From Pseudomonadota bacterium (GTDB taxonomy: Bacteria; Myxococcota; UBA9042; PHBI01), in the NCBI GenBank assembly GCA_005772945.1, contig SXIE01000328.1, positions 1-13,283 of the forward strand: DNA of 13,283 bases, written 5' to 3'. Of this stretch, positions 1 to 6,193 are shown one piece after another. The notes beneath the pieces were generated by a model. That model did no database searches and was not told the origin of the DNA. It saw nothing but the letters and a program-made list of their open reading frames with translations. Numbering within the stretch: position 1 is the stretch's first letter; each line of letters opens with the position of its first letter. Both the position numbers and the translations under genes were made by a program.

Positions 1-2
1 CC

Positions 3-380
3 GCCCAGCCGCTCGGTGACTTCCTCGCCTCGCTGCAGAAGGTCCGCTCGCTGCCCGACCTCACGCTGCTCCCCGCCCACGGTCCGACGGGCATGAGCTC
101 GCACGAGCGGGTCGACGCCCTCCTGGCCCACCACGACGAGCGGTTGGCCGCGACCTTGGAGGCCGTGCGCGGCGGGGCTCAGACGGCGTACGAGGTCGCC
201 GGGGAGCTCACCTGGACCAACCGCGGCCGACGCTTCGACGAGCTCGACGTCTTCAACGGCGCGCTCGCGTCGATGGAGACGCTCGCCCACCTCGAGCTGC
301 TGTCGCTGCGCGGCGACGTCCGGCGGCGGGAGGACGGCGCCGTCCGGTTCACGCTTCCCGAGGACCGACCCGGCTCGTGA
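3..380 (+). CDS. MBL-fold metallo-hydrolase, LACTB2-like, C-terminal part
   Basis: This is the 3' end of a gene that begins outside the window. The frame is open from base 3 and ends in TGA at 378-380, giving about 125 residues. It begins just before a LLPAHGP segment, which in metallo-beta-lactamase-fold enzymes carries a metal-binding histidine. The rest (ERVDALLAHHDERL, then TAYEVAGELTW, then METLAHLELL) matches the winged-helix tail of LACTB2-like hydrolases, known in the family as the BLACT_WH domain. The likely role is hydrolysis of a thioester, phosphoester or nucleic-acid substrate, but the substrate cannot be read from this fragment. Its last 32 bases overlap the convergent GNAT gene. 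Arginine codons here favour CGG about as much as CGC (6 to 5 by hand count), unlike the genes to the right. An internal ATG at 93 should not be taken as the start, because homology continues upstream of it. Confidence 0.85.
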   Translation, partial: AQPLGDFLASLQKVRSLPDLTLLPAHGPTGMSSHERVDALLAHHDERLAATLEAVRGGAQTAYEVAGELTWTNRGRRFDELDVFNGALASMETLAHLELLSLRGDVRRREDGAVRFTLPEDRPGS

Positions 381-864
381 CCCGCCGCATCGGGGTGTGC
401 GGGATGCCGTCCTCGAGGTAGTCCTCGCCGGCCCGCTCGTAGCCGAAGCCGGCGTACCACGCGGCCAGGTGCGCCTGGGCTCCGATCTCGACCGTGCGCA
501 CGCCCCGCCCGTCCAGGTCGGCGAGGCAGGCCCGCATCAGACGCGCGGCGAGGCCCTGCCCGCGGTGGGTCGCCGCGGTCACCACACGGCCGATCACGAG
601 GGTGTCGGGGCGGTCGGTGACGAGCACCCGCAGGTAGGTCGCGACGGGTGCCGCGGTCGGGGTCTCGCCGCCGGGGATCCACCAGTGCTCGGTGCCGGGC
701 TCGGTGTCGCGGCCGTCGAGGTCGAGATAGACGCAGTCCTGCTCGACGACGAAGATCTCCGCACGCAGCCGCCACACGGCGTACGCGGTCGCCGGCGGCA
801 GCTCCTCGAAGCGGGCCACCCGGACGCCCTCCGTCGGGGTGGGGTCTCGCGGCTCGGGGGTCAC
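349..864 (-). CDS. GNAT family N-acetyltransferase, ElaA type
   Basis: The product is 171 residues, a usual length for ElaA-like acetyltransferases of the GNAT superfamily, which move an acetyl group from acetyl-CoA to an amine. Residues 31-52 (WRLRAEIFVVEQDC, then YLDLDGRD) are the ElaA hallmark. Residues 100-106 (HRGQGLA) form the acetyl-CoA pyrophosphate-binding loop of GNAT motif A. The conserved GF-GY segment (residues 139-142) lies near the C-terminus. The start is GTG (862-864), supported by a strong GGGAGG ribosome-binding site on the minus strand at 873-878. The gene overlaps the end of the convergent MBL-fold gene by 32 bases and is divergent from the TPP riboswitch. The substrate is unknown for this family. 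CGG is the most common arginine codon (10 of 19), which groups it with the left-end gene and apart from the rest of the window. Confidence 0.9.
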   Translation of the reverse strand: MTPEPRDPTPTEGVRVARFEELPPATAYAVWRLRAEIFVVEQDCVYLDLDGRDTEPGTEHWWIPGGETPTAAPVATYLRVLVTDRPDTLVIGRVVTAATHRGQGLAARLMRACLADLDGRGVRTVEIGAQAHLAAWYAGFGYERAGEDYLEDGIPHTPMRRVTSRVGPREA

Positions 865-888
865 CGCGGCAGCCTCCCACAGCAGCGC

Positions 889-894
889 TACGCT
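889..894 (+). promoter_or_regulatory. Possible -10 element for the riboswitch transcript
   Basis: TACGCT fits the loose TANNNT form common in high-GC bacteria. It lies about 7 bases before the expected 5' end of the riboswitch RNA near 901-903. No convincing -35 hexamer is visible upstream. The call rests mainly on position and is weak. Confidence 0.35.
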
Positions 895-901
895 GGCGGT
901 C

Positions 902-990
902 GCGACAGGGGAGCGCCGTCCGGCGCTGAGAGTGCGGAACGGCCGCAGACCCTCGAACCTGACCCGGTTAGCACCGGCGTAGGGAGTCGA
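902..990 (+). ncRNA. TPP riboswitch (THI element) aptamer
   Basis: All parts of the thiamine pyrophosphate aptamer can be found. P1 pairs CGAC 903-906 with GUCG 986-989. P2 pairs GGGG 908-911 with ACCC 949-952. P3 is GCGCC 913-917 with GGCGC 922-926, followed by the conserved CUGAGA (926-931). A variable hairpin pairs UGCGG 933-937 with CCGCA 943-947. The conserved GAACCUGA (955-962) comes next. P5 pairs CCGG 964-967 with CCGG 974-977, followed by the conserved GCGUAGGGA (977-985). Known TPP riboswitches repress thiamine biosynthesis or transport genes when TPP binds. Here the next gene, 32 bases downstream, has no recognisable thiamine role, which is the main oddity. The aptamer itself looks intact and canonical. 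Confidence 0.95.
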
Positions 991-999
991 GCTCGACCC

Positions 1000-1016
1000 C
1001 TCCCACCGACAGGGAG
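1000..1016 (+). promoter_or_regulatory. RBS-sequestering hairpin of the TPP riboswitch
   Basis: CUCCC (1000-1004) can pair with GGGAG (1012-1016) around a 7-base loop. The second strand is the Shine-Dalgarno sequence AGGGAG (1011-1016), six bases before ATG 1023. The same CUCCC could instead pair with GGGAG 982-986, which belongs to the aptamer's conserved 3' strand. Ligand binding would occupy 982-986, release CUCCC and block the ribosome site. This is a translational OFF switch by inference from pairing only; no poly-U terminator is present. Confidence 0.65.
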
Positions 1017-1022
1017 AACAGC

Positions 1023-2564
1023 ATGCGCAGCACGCGATCCGTCCGGCCGACCGCTCTGGTGGCCGGCCTCGTCACGGCCGCTCTCGTCGTGGCGGGTGCG
1101 GCGGCTCTCACCCTCGCGCTCGCGACCGGCGGCGACGAGCCGCCCCACGTGGCCGGCGCGACCATGGACGAAGCGGCCGAGACGGCGTTCGCCGACGCCA
1201 TCACCGATTGGGTCGTCGGGCTCGACCGCTACGCCCGTAGGCGCGCCGAGCGGGACGACGTCGCCACCGCGCGCGCTGAGCTGGCGGCGTTTGAGGCCCG
1301 CGTCCTCGCGCCCGAGGTCCGCGCCTTCTTCGGCCCCGACGCCAGCGAGGCGCTCGGCGACCTCATCGAGGCCGCGCGCACGCTGGCGGTCTCGCAGCGC
1401 TTCGAGCGCGACGACGAGGCCTTCGGCGCCGCCATCCTCGCGGCCAACCACGCCTTCGCGCGCAGCGCACGCGCGTATTTCTTCGACGGCCACGGCGCCC
1501 GCTACCCCGACGGCCGCGTCGAGACGCGCGTCTTCCTCTTCCGCGTCGCCGCCCGTCGTCGCTGGGTCGATGACGCCGCCGGCGTCTCGGTCGACGCGGT
1601 CCACCTGCGGCGCCTCGATCGCGTCAACCTCGTGCAGCTCCTCATCGGCTACACCTCGCGTCGCATGGACGTCGCGGTCGTGCTGCTCGACAAGGTCGAG
1701 GAGATCCTCGTGCAGAGCCTGCTCCCGTCCTTGCCCACCGGCGCCGAGCGCCCGGTCCGATTCGGCGACGACGTCGGCGACGGTGCCACGGCCGACTTCG
1801 CGAAGCTCGGCGGGGCCGCCATCCGCGACGTCGTGAGCCGCGCCTTCCCCGACGCCTTCGCGCGGCTCGCGGCCGTCGGGCGCGCGTTGGCGGCGCGCAA
1901 CGCCGCCTTCGCCGAGGTAGAGCTGCGGCCGCCGACGGGCCTGCGCATCCCCGCCACGAGCCGCGCGCACGTCGACGCCGCGCTCACCGCCAGCGGTCGC
2001 ACGCGCGTGGCCGACGCCGAGGCGCAGCTGGCGCTGCCCGACATCGAGGCCGCCGCCTTGGCGCTGCTCGCGCGCTCGTCGCTGGGCGTCGAGCATCACG
2101 AGGTCCAGCACCGCCTCGACTACGCGCTCGGGGATGCGTTTGCGCCGCCGGCCGAGCTCTTGGCGCTGGTGGGCGTTTCGTCCGACGCCGTCACGCACGA
2201 CGAGCGCGACCCGGGCATGCACTCGGCCTACGAGCTCTCCGCCTACACCGCCGAGCTCGCGCGCGATCCGGCCTGGGCGCTCGTCAACCTGCAGTCGCTC
2301 ATCGAGCAGTCCCTCGACGGCGATTCGGACGAGTTCCGCGCCTCGCAGCTGCTCCTCGGCGGGCTCCAAGAGGTCCTCGCCGTCGAGCCGCGCGTCCCGC
2401 TCGTCGGGCTCCTCCCCGGCGAGCCGACGCGTGTCGCCCTCACGCGCGCCCTCCTGGCCATCGCCCCGCGCGGCGCCGACGCCATCGCCAACGGCGCCCG
2501 CGCGCTCTTCGAGCGCTGGTTCGGGCGCCCGGTGCCGACCCTGGCCGCGTCGACGGGCCGATGA
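1023..2564 (+). CDS. Membrane-anchored or secreted protein with HExxH motif, unknown family
   Basis: The 513-residue product starts at ATG 1023 behind AGGGAG. A basic N-terminus and a hydrophobic run at about residues 10-35 suggest a signal anchor or signal peptide, followed by a long alanine-rich, mostly helical region. HEVQH at residues 359-363 is a HExxH zinc-peptidase signature. A downstream ELSAYTAEL segment (Glu404 and Glu411) could supply the third zinc ligand as in gluzincins; this assignment is inferred. I do not recognise the family and no substrate can be proposed. The gene lies under a TPP riboswitch but shows no thiamine-related domain. Arginine codons after residue 60 are overwhelmingly CGC (38 of 50 by hand, CGG only 4), unlike the two genes to the left. 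The first 25 to 35 residues may therefore come from a different gene joined here, so the true N-terminus is uncertain. Confidence 0.75.
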   Translation: MRSTRSVRPTALVAGLVTAALVVAGAAALTLALATGGDEPPHVAGATMDEAAETAFADAITDWVVGLDRYARRRAERDDVATARAELAAFEARVLAPEVRAFFGPDASEALGDLIEAARTLAVSQRFERDDEAFGAAILAANHAFARSARAYFFDGHGARYPDGRVETRVFLFRVAARRRWVDDAAGVSVDAVHLRRLDRVNLVQLLIGYTSRRMDVAVVLLDKVEEILVQSLLPSLPTGAERPVRFGDDVGDGATADFAKLGGAAIRDVVSRAFPDAFARLAAVGRALAARNAAFAEVELRPPTGLRIPATSRAHVDAALTASGRTRVADAEAQLALPDIEAAALALLARSSLGVEHHEVQHRLDYALGDAFAPPAELLALVGVSSDAVTHDERDPGMHSAYELSAYTAELARDPAWALVNLQSLIEQSLDGDSDEFRASQLLLGGLQEVLAVEPRVPLVGLLPGEPTRVALTRALLAIAPRGADAIANGARALFERWFGRPVPTLAASTGR

Positions 2565-2584
2565 GGCCGATGACACCGATGACA
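2558..2584 (+). repeat. 9-bp tandem repeat across the stop codon
   Basis: Three head-to-tail units, CCGATGAGG (2558-2566), CCGATGACA (2567-2575) and CCGATGACA (2576-2584), span the TGA stop of the HExxH gene at 2562-2564. The repeat looks like replication slippage, and no function is evident. Confidence 0.8.
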
Positions 2585-2593
2585 CCGCGCCCC

Positions 2594-2622
2594 TTGTGGT
2601 CAAGCGGGGTCGGCCCTATCAT
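2594..2622 (+). promoter_or_regulatory. Candidate sigma-70 promoter for the Omp85/WD40 pair
   Basis: TTGTGG (2594-2599) and TATCAT (2617-2622) are separated by exactly 17 bases. The -10 matches TATAAT at five of six positions; the -35 matches TTGACA at three. Transcription would begin near 2629 and give a leader of about 24 bases with the GGGGGGAAG ribosome site. The AT-richer stretch stands out in this GC-rich DNA. Confidence 0.5.
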
Positions 2623-2652
2623 CCGGCCCACTTTGCGGGGGGAAGCTATCCT

Positions 2653-4548
2653 TTGAAGCGTGTGCCGTGCTCAGTTCTCGCGTTCGTCGTCGGCCTCGGC
2701 ACCGTGACCGCTCGCGCCGACGCGCCCACGCCCGAAGCACCAGCGCCCACGCCCGAAGCACCAGCGCCCACGCCCGAAGCACCCGCGCCGGCCGCCGCCA
2801 TCGCGCCCGACGCCGAGGCCGTCTACGAGGACGAGCGCGTCGCCAAGGTCCTGGTCGAGCGCGGCCTGCATCCCGATCCGAGCCCGGCCGGCAAGACCCT
2901 CGGCAAGATCCACGTCGTGCGCCACGACGTCTTCGTCGACGATGAGTTCTGGCCGACGTTCTTCAACGTCTTCCACGCGCGCACTCACGACGAGGTCGTG
3001 CGCCGCGAGCTCCTCTTTGCCGCCGGCCAACCCTGGGACGTCGCGCGCGTCGAGGAGTCCATCCGAAACCTCCGTGATCTCGGGATCTTCACCCTGGTCC
3101 GCATCATCCCGGTCGTCCCCGAGGGCGGCGCCGACACGACCGGCGGCACGGTCGACGCGCTCGTCTTCACGCGCGACCTCTGGTCGCTGCGCGCCGAGAT
3201 GTCCATCGCCGTCACCGGCGATCTGCTCAATCGCTTCCGCATCGCCGGCACCGAGCGCAACGTCGCAGGGCGCAACATCCTGAGCTCGATCTCGTTCGAC
3301 CTCCTGCCGCGCACCTTCGCCATCGGCGAGCTCTACAACAACCGCCGCCTGTTCGGCTCGCGCTGGGATCTCTCGCAGTCGATCGAGTTCGTCGTGCGGC
3401 GCGACAACCCCGTCCTCGAGGGCACGCGCGGCGTCGTCGGCCTCGGGCTCCCGCTCTGGGATCTGTCCGAGCGCTGGGGTTTCGAAGCGAGCGCGCAATG
3501 GGACGTGACGGTCGGCCGCCAGCTCCACGGCGCCGATCTCCTGACCTGGGACGACCCGGCCACCCAGGACACGGAAGCCATCCCGCGGATCTGGGAGCAG
3601 AACGTCTACAAGCTCACGATCGGCGGCATGCGCCAGCTGGGTGGCGCCCTCAAGCACCGCATTTCATTCGGTTATTCGGCGCTCGTGACCAACTACGCGC
3701 CGCACGCCGACACCGGCCTCACCGCCGCCGCCGCCTCGCCGATCTTGCGCGAGGACTTCCAGCGCGACGTCCTCGCCCCGTCCCGCGAGCAGCTCTACCC
3801 CTACGTCAGCTGGAGCGCCTTCACCCCGAAGTACCTCATCTATCGCGAGCTCGCGGCCTACGCGATCTCCGAGGACGTGCGCGAAGGGCCCTGGCTCCGC
3901 GTCTTCGCCGCCGCGCCGCTCGAGGCGTTCGGCTCTTCGCGCGACGCGATCGTGTGGGACGCCTCGGCCGGTTTCGTGTGGGGCCCGCGCGCCTGCGACG
4001 GACCTGCCTGCGACCGCTGGCTCGTCGATCTCTATGCCGGCCTCTCCGGCCGTCTCGAGGGCGGCGAGGCCATCGACCAGACCTACCGCGTGCGCTTTCG
4101 CGGTGCGACCCCCCGCTTCTTCGGGCGCCTCGTGTGGAACGCCGATCTCGAGCTGCGCGCCGCCGACTCGGCCCAGGCTCTGGTCACGCTCGGCGGCGAC
4201 AACGGCCTCCGCGGCTACCCCTCGGACTCGTTCTACGGGTTCGGCGCCGACCGTGTGCGCGTCAACCTCGAGTGGCGCACGCCGCCCGTCGTGCTCGGCA
4301 CCGTCCACATCGGCGGCATCCTCTTCACCGACATGGGCGGGGTCGGCGCGATCGCGTCGTCCGCCGCCAGCCTCGATTTCCATGCCACGGTCGGCATCGG
4401 ACTGCGCCTCTTTCTGCCGCAGTTCAATCGCACCGTGTTCCGCTTCGACCTCGGGTTTCCACTCGATGCCGATCGCTTCACCGTTCTCTTTGGGTTCGGG
4501 AGCGCGCAGGCCGTGCCGCTCACGGCCTTCGAAGACTCGCGGCTCTAG
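2653..4548 (+). CDS. Omp85/BamA-TamA-like outer-membrane barrel protein
   Basis: The product is 631 residues from a TTG start at 2653, chosen because GGGGGGAAG lies upstream and because it gives a clean signal peptide (MKRVPCS... ending ARA before DA, about residue 22). A GTG at 2662 is an alternative. Residues about 25-45 are a PTPEAPA repeat linker. Residues about 82-176 resemble one POTRA domain (RRELLFAAGQPWD, then VEESIRNLRDLGIF). The rest alternates like a beta-barrel, with GLRGY at 518-522 matching the conserved L6 (V/L)RG(F/Y) motif of Omp85 proteins, and aromatic-rich final strands. Members of the family insert or export proteins across the outer membrane; which substrate applies here is unknown. 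A C-x4-C pair in a likely loop (GPRACDGPACDRW) could be a disulfide. The last residue is Leu rather than the usual Phe. The WD40 gene follows nine bases downstream, so the two are probably co-translated. Confidence 0.88.
   Translation: MKRVPCSVLAFVVGLGTVTARADAPTPEAPAPTPEAPAPTPEAPAPAAAIAPDAEAVYEDERVAKVLVERGLHPDPSPAGKTLGKIHVVRHDVFVDDEFWPTFFNVFHARTHDEVVRRELLFAAGQPWDVARVEESIRNLRDLGIFTLVRIIPVVPEGGADTTGGTVDALVFTRDLWSLRAEMSIAVTGDLLNRFRIAGTERNVAGRNILSSISFDLLPRTFAIGELYNNRRLFGSRWDLSQSIEFVVRRDNPVLEGTRGVVGLGLPLWDLSERWGFEASAQWDVTVGRQLHGADLLTWDDPATQDTEAIPRIWEQNVYKLTIGGMRQLGGALKHRISFGYSALVTNYAPHADTGLTAAAASPILREDFQRDVLAPSREQLYPYVSWSAFTPKYLIYRELAAYAISEDVREGPWLRVFAAAPLEAFGSSRDAIVWDASAGFVWGPRACDGPACDRWLVDLYAGLSGRLEGGEAIDQTYRVRFRGATPRFFGRLVWNADLELRAADSAQALVTLGGDNGLRGYPSDSFYGFGADRVRVNLEWRTPPVVLGTVHIGGILFTDMGGVGAIASSAASLDFHATVGIGLRLFLPQFNRTVFRFDLGFPLDADRFTVLFGFGSAQAVPLTAFEDSRL
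2725..2787 (+). repeat. 21-bp in-frame tandem repeat (PTPEAPA x3)
   Basis: Three consecutive 21-bp units at 2725-2745, 2746-2766 and 2767-2787 encode PTPEAPA three times. The first two are identical and the third differs by one base. They form a flexible Pro/Ala/Glu linker between the signal peptide and the POTRA-like domain of the Omp85 protein. Copy number could vary between strains by slippage. Confidence 0.92.
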
Positions 4549-4557
4549 GAATCGTCG

Positions 4558-5460
4558 ATGACCGAAGAACACATCAGCCTTCATGGGCACCAAGGTCACG
4601 TGACCGCCCTCGCGTTCACGCCCGACGGCAAGCTCCTCATCTCGGGCGGGATGGACAACGCCCTCAAGCTCTGGACGGTCGGCTCCGAGCCCGAGGACTT
4701 CACGCTCGCGGCCTCGATCGACGCGCACGAGAAGGCCGTCAACGACTTCGCGCTCTCGCCCGACGGCGGGACCCTCGCGACCGTCGGCACCGACAAGCTC
4801 GTGAAGCTCTGGACCTTCCCCGGGCTCCAGCCGATCGAGACGCTGCAGGGCCACAAGAACACCGTGAACACCGTGCGCTTCGCGCCCGACGGCAAGACCT
4901 TCGCGACCGCGAGCGCCGACACGACCATTCGGATCTGGGACCGCGCGACCGGCGACTGCCTCCACACCCTCAAGGGCCACAAGCGCAGCGTCACCTCGCT
5001 CGTCTGGGTCAAGAACGGCACGATGCTCGCGTCGTCAGGGCTCGGCGACGACATGGTCCTCTGGCGCCTTCCCGCTGGCGAGCCGCAGGATCTGGTCACG
5101 GGCCACAAGGCGGCGGTCACGCTCGGCGGCCTCACGCCCGATGGCCAGCGCCTCATCAGTGCCGGCTACGAAGGGCAGATCAAGCTCTGGTCGACCACGA
5201 ACTGGCAGCCCAAGGGCGGCTTCGAGCCGGGCGTCGCGGGCCTCCTCTGCCTAGCGCTCGCGCCGCACGGGACCATGCTCGCCATCGGCAGCGAGAAGTC
5301 CGTCGCGCTCTGGTCACTCGAGACGTACGAGGAGCTGACCGAGCTCCCGATCAAGCCCAAGGGCGTTCACGCCGTCGCGTTCTCGCCGGACACCGAGTGG
5401 CTCGCCGCTTCGTCCTCGGACAAGCGGATCCGACTCTGGGCGGTGGACGCGATCATCTGA
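4558..5460 (+). CDS. WD40 repeat protein, single seven-bladed propeller
   Basis: The product is 300 residues with no signal peptide, so it is probably cytoplasmic. Seven WD repeats of about 40 residues fill nearly the whole chain. They begin near the GH-type dipeptides HGHQGHV, DAHEKAV, QGHKNTV, KGHKRSV, TGHKAAV and two degenerate ones, and end in KLWTV, KLWTF, RIWDR, VLWRL, KLWST, ALWSL and RLWAV. Seven repeats make one closed propeller, a protein-binding scaffold with no enzymatic residues visible. The ATG at 4558 is preceded by AGGA overlapping the TAG stop of the Omp85 gene, which suggests translational coupling. Bacterial WD40 proteins often have kinase or protease partners, but none is fused or adjacent here. 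The partner is unknown, and functional linkage to the outer-membrane protein is inferred only from gene spacing. Confidence 0.93.
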   Translation: MTEEHISLHGHQGHVTALAFTPDGKLLISGGMDNALKLWTVGSEPEDFTLAASIDAHEKAVNDFALSPDGGTLATVGTDKLVKLWTFPGLQPIETLQGHKNTVNTVRFAPDGKTFATASADTTIRIWDRATGDCLHTLKGHKRSVTSLVWVKNGTMLASSGLGDDMVLWRLPAGEPQDLVTGHKAAVTLGGLTPDGQRLISAGYEGQIKLWSTTNWQPKGGFEPGVAGLLCLALAPHGTMLAIGSEKSVALWSLETYEELTELPIKPKGVHAVAFSPDTEWLAASSSDKRIRLWAVDAII

Positions 5461-5492
5461 CCGCAGTCTAGGAGCTGCCCCGGCGACCGTGT

Positions 5493-5509
5493 ATGACGCC
5501 CCGCGTCAT
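5493..5509. promoter_or_regulatory. Inverted repeat, possible operator
   Basis: ATGACGC-CCC-GCGTCAT is a perfect inverted repeat with 7-base arms and a 3-base spacer, 135 bases before the Mpo1-like start. The size suits a dimeric regulator. The right half (CCGCGTCATG, 5501-5510) recurs exactly at 10137-10146 before the DUF4097 gene. No regulator is identified. Confidence 0.45.
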
Positions 5510-5576
5510 GAGCGGCGGACGGCCATTCAAGGGCAGCCGCTTAGCGTCTCTCGCGCGCGCGCCGTGCGTCACGCTC

Positions 5577-5602
5577 GCGCCCCGTTCCCGCCTTTCGGGC
5601 GC
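5577..5602. other. GC-rich hairpin in the leader of the Mpo1-like gene
   Basis: GCGCCC (5577-5582) can pair with GGGCGC (5597-5602); a smaller alternative pairs CCCG 5587-5590 with CGGG 5596-5599. No T-run follows, so a standard intrinsic terminator for the upstream WD40 gene is unlikely. It may be leader-RNA structure or chance in GC-rich sequence. Confidence 0.3.
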
Positions 5603-5644
5603 TCCACGCTCGACCCCACGCATTCACCTCGAGGAGACCCGACC

Positions 5645-6193
5645 ATGTGGCAAGACACCGTGAAGACGACGATCGCGCGCATGCTGCAACCCGGTCCGAC
5701 CGGCACCGCCGGCCGTCGCCAGGGCGTTCAATGGGTCGTGGGCGGGATGGGGACGGCGCTCGTCGGGCAAAAGCTGGCCGGGCTCTCGATGTTCGCGCGC
5801 GGCGTCGTGCAGCTCGAGCGCGTCTGGCGCGAAGAGCACCCCGAGTTCGAGGGCGGCCTGCGCGAGCGCGTTCAGGCCTCGCTCGCGTTCTACGATCAAA
5901 CGCACCAGCACCCGACCAACCGCAAGCTGCACGCGGTCGGGATCCCGCTCATCCTGGGCGGCGCCGTCGGTCTCATGGCCGCGCCGACCTTCCGGCCCCT
6001 TTGGTGGGGGGCGGCCGGGGCCTTTGCGGCCGGCTGGGCGCTCAACATCGCGGGCCACGTGGCCTTCGAGAAGAACGCGCCGGCGTTCTCGCAGGACCCG
6101 CTCTCGTTCCTGGTCGGACCGCTCTGGGACGCCAAGAAGCTGCTCGCGAAGCGCCGCGCTGGCGACGCGATCGTGGTTCCGGCGACGGCCTGA
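5645..6193 (+). CDS. Mpo1-like (DUF962) membrane protein
   Basis: The product is 182 residues from ATG 5645, supported by GAGGAG at 5631-5636, eight bases upstream. An earlier in-frame start would add a region with no support. The C-terminal 110 residues match the DUF962/Mpo1 family: Tyr83, His87, His89 and Asn92 in FYDQTHQHPTN, His96 in KLHAVGIP, and GHVAFEKNAPA with His138 and Glu142. Hydrophobic segments lie at about residues 98-114 and 119-138. In yeast, Mpo1 is an iron-dependent dioxygenase acting on 2-hydroxy fatty acids during phytosphingosine breakdown, and the conserved histidines are thought to bind iron. A similar lipid alpha-oxidation role in a bacterium is plausible but inferred. 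The N-terminal 70 residues form an extension with a glycine-rich hydrophobic stretch. The TGA stop overlaps the ATG of the next gene (TGATG). Confidence 0.88.
   Translation: MWQDTVKTTIARMLQPGPTGTAGRRQGVQWVVGGMGTALVGQKLAGLSMFARGVVQLERVWREEHPEFEGGLRERVQASLAFYDQTHQHPTNRKLHAVGIPLILGGAVGLMAAPTFRPLWWGAAGAFAAGWALNIAGHVAFEKNAPAFSQDPLSFLVGPLWDAKKLLAKRRAGDAIVVPATA

Noticed and set aside
397..1836. Long open frame on the plus strand across the GNAT gene, the riboswitch and part of the HExxH gene
   Set aside because: It runs antisense to one clear gene, through a structured riboswitch and out of frame with another gene; its Arg/Pro/Ser-rich translation is typical of GC-rich shadow frames.
888..2603. Long minus-strand open frame opposite the HExxH gene
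   Set aside because: It is antisense to a frame with a signal segment, an HExxH motif and CGC-biased codons; it shows no domain and is Arg/Gly/Glu-rich as expected for a shadow.
2725..2787. CRISPR-like repeat
   Set aside because: The units are contiguous with no spacers and stay in frame, so this is a protein linker repeat.
3498..5471. Plus-strand open frame across the Omp85 and WD40 genes
   Set aside because: It overlaps both genes in another frame, and its translation is almost entirely Arg/Pro/Leu with no motif.
5461..5644. Gene or intrinsic terminator in the 184-base gap before the Mpo1-like gene
   Set aside because: An in-frame upstream ATG region lacks an RBS and protein similarity, and the hairpins have no T-run.
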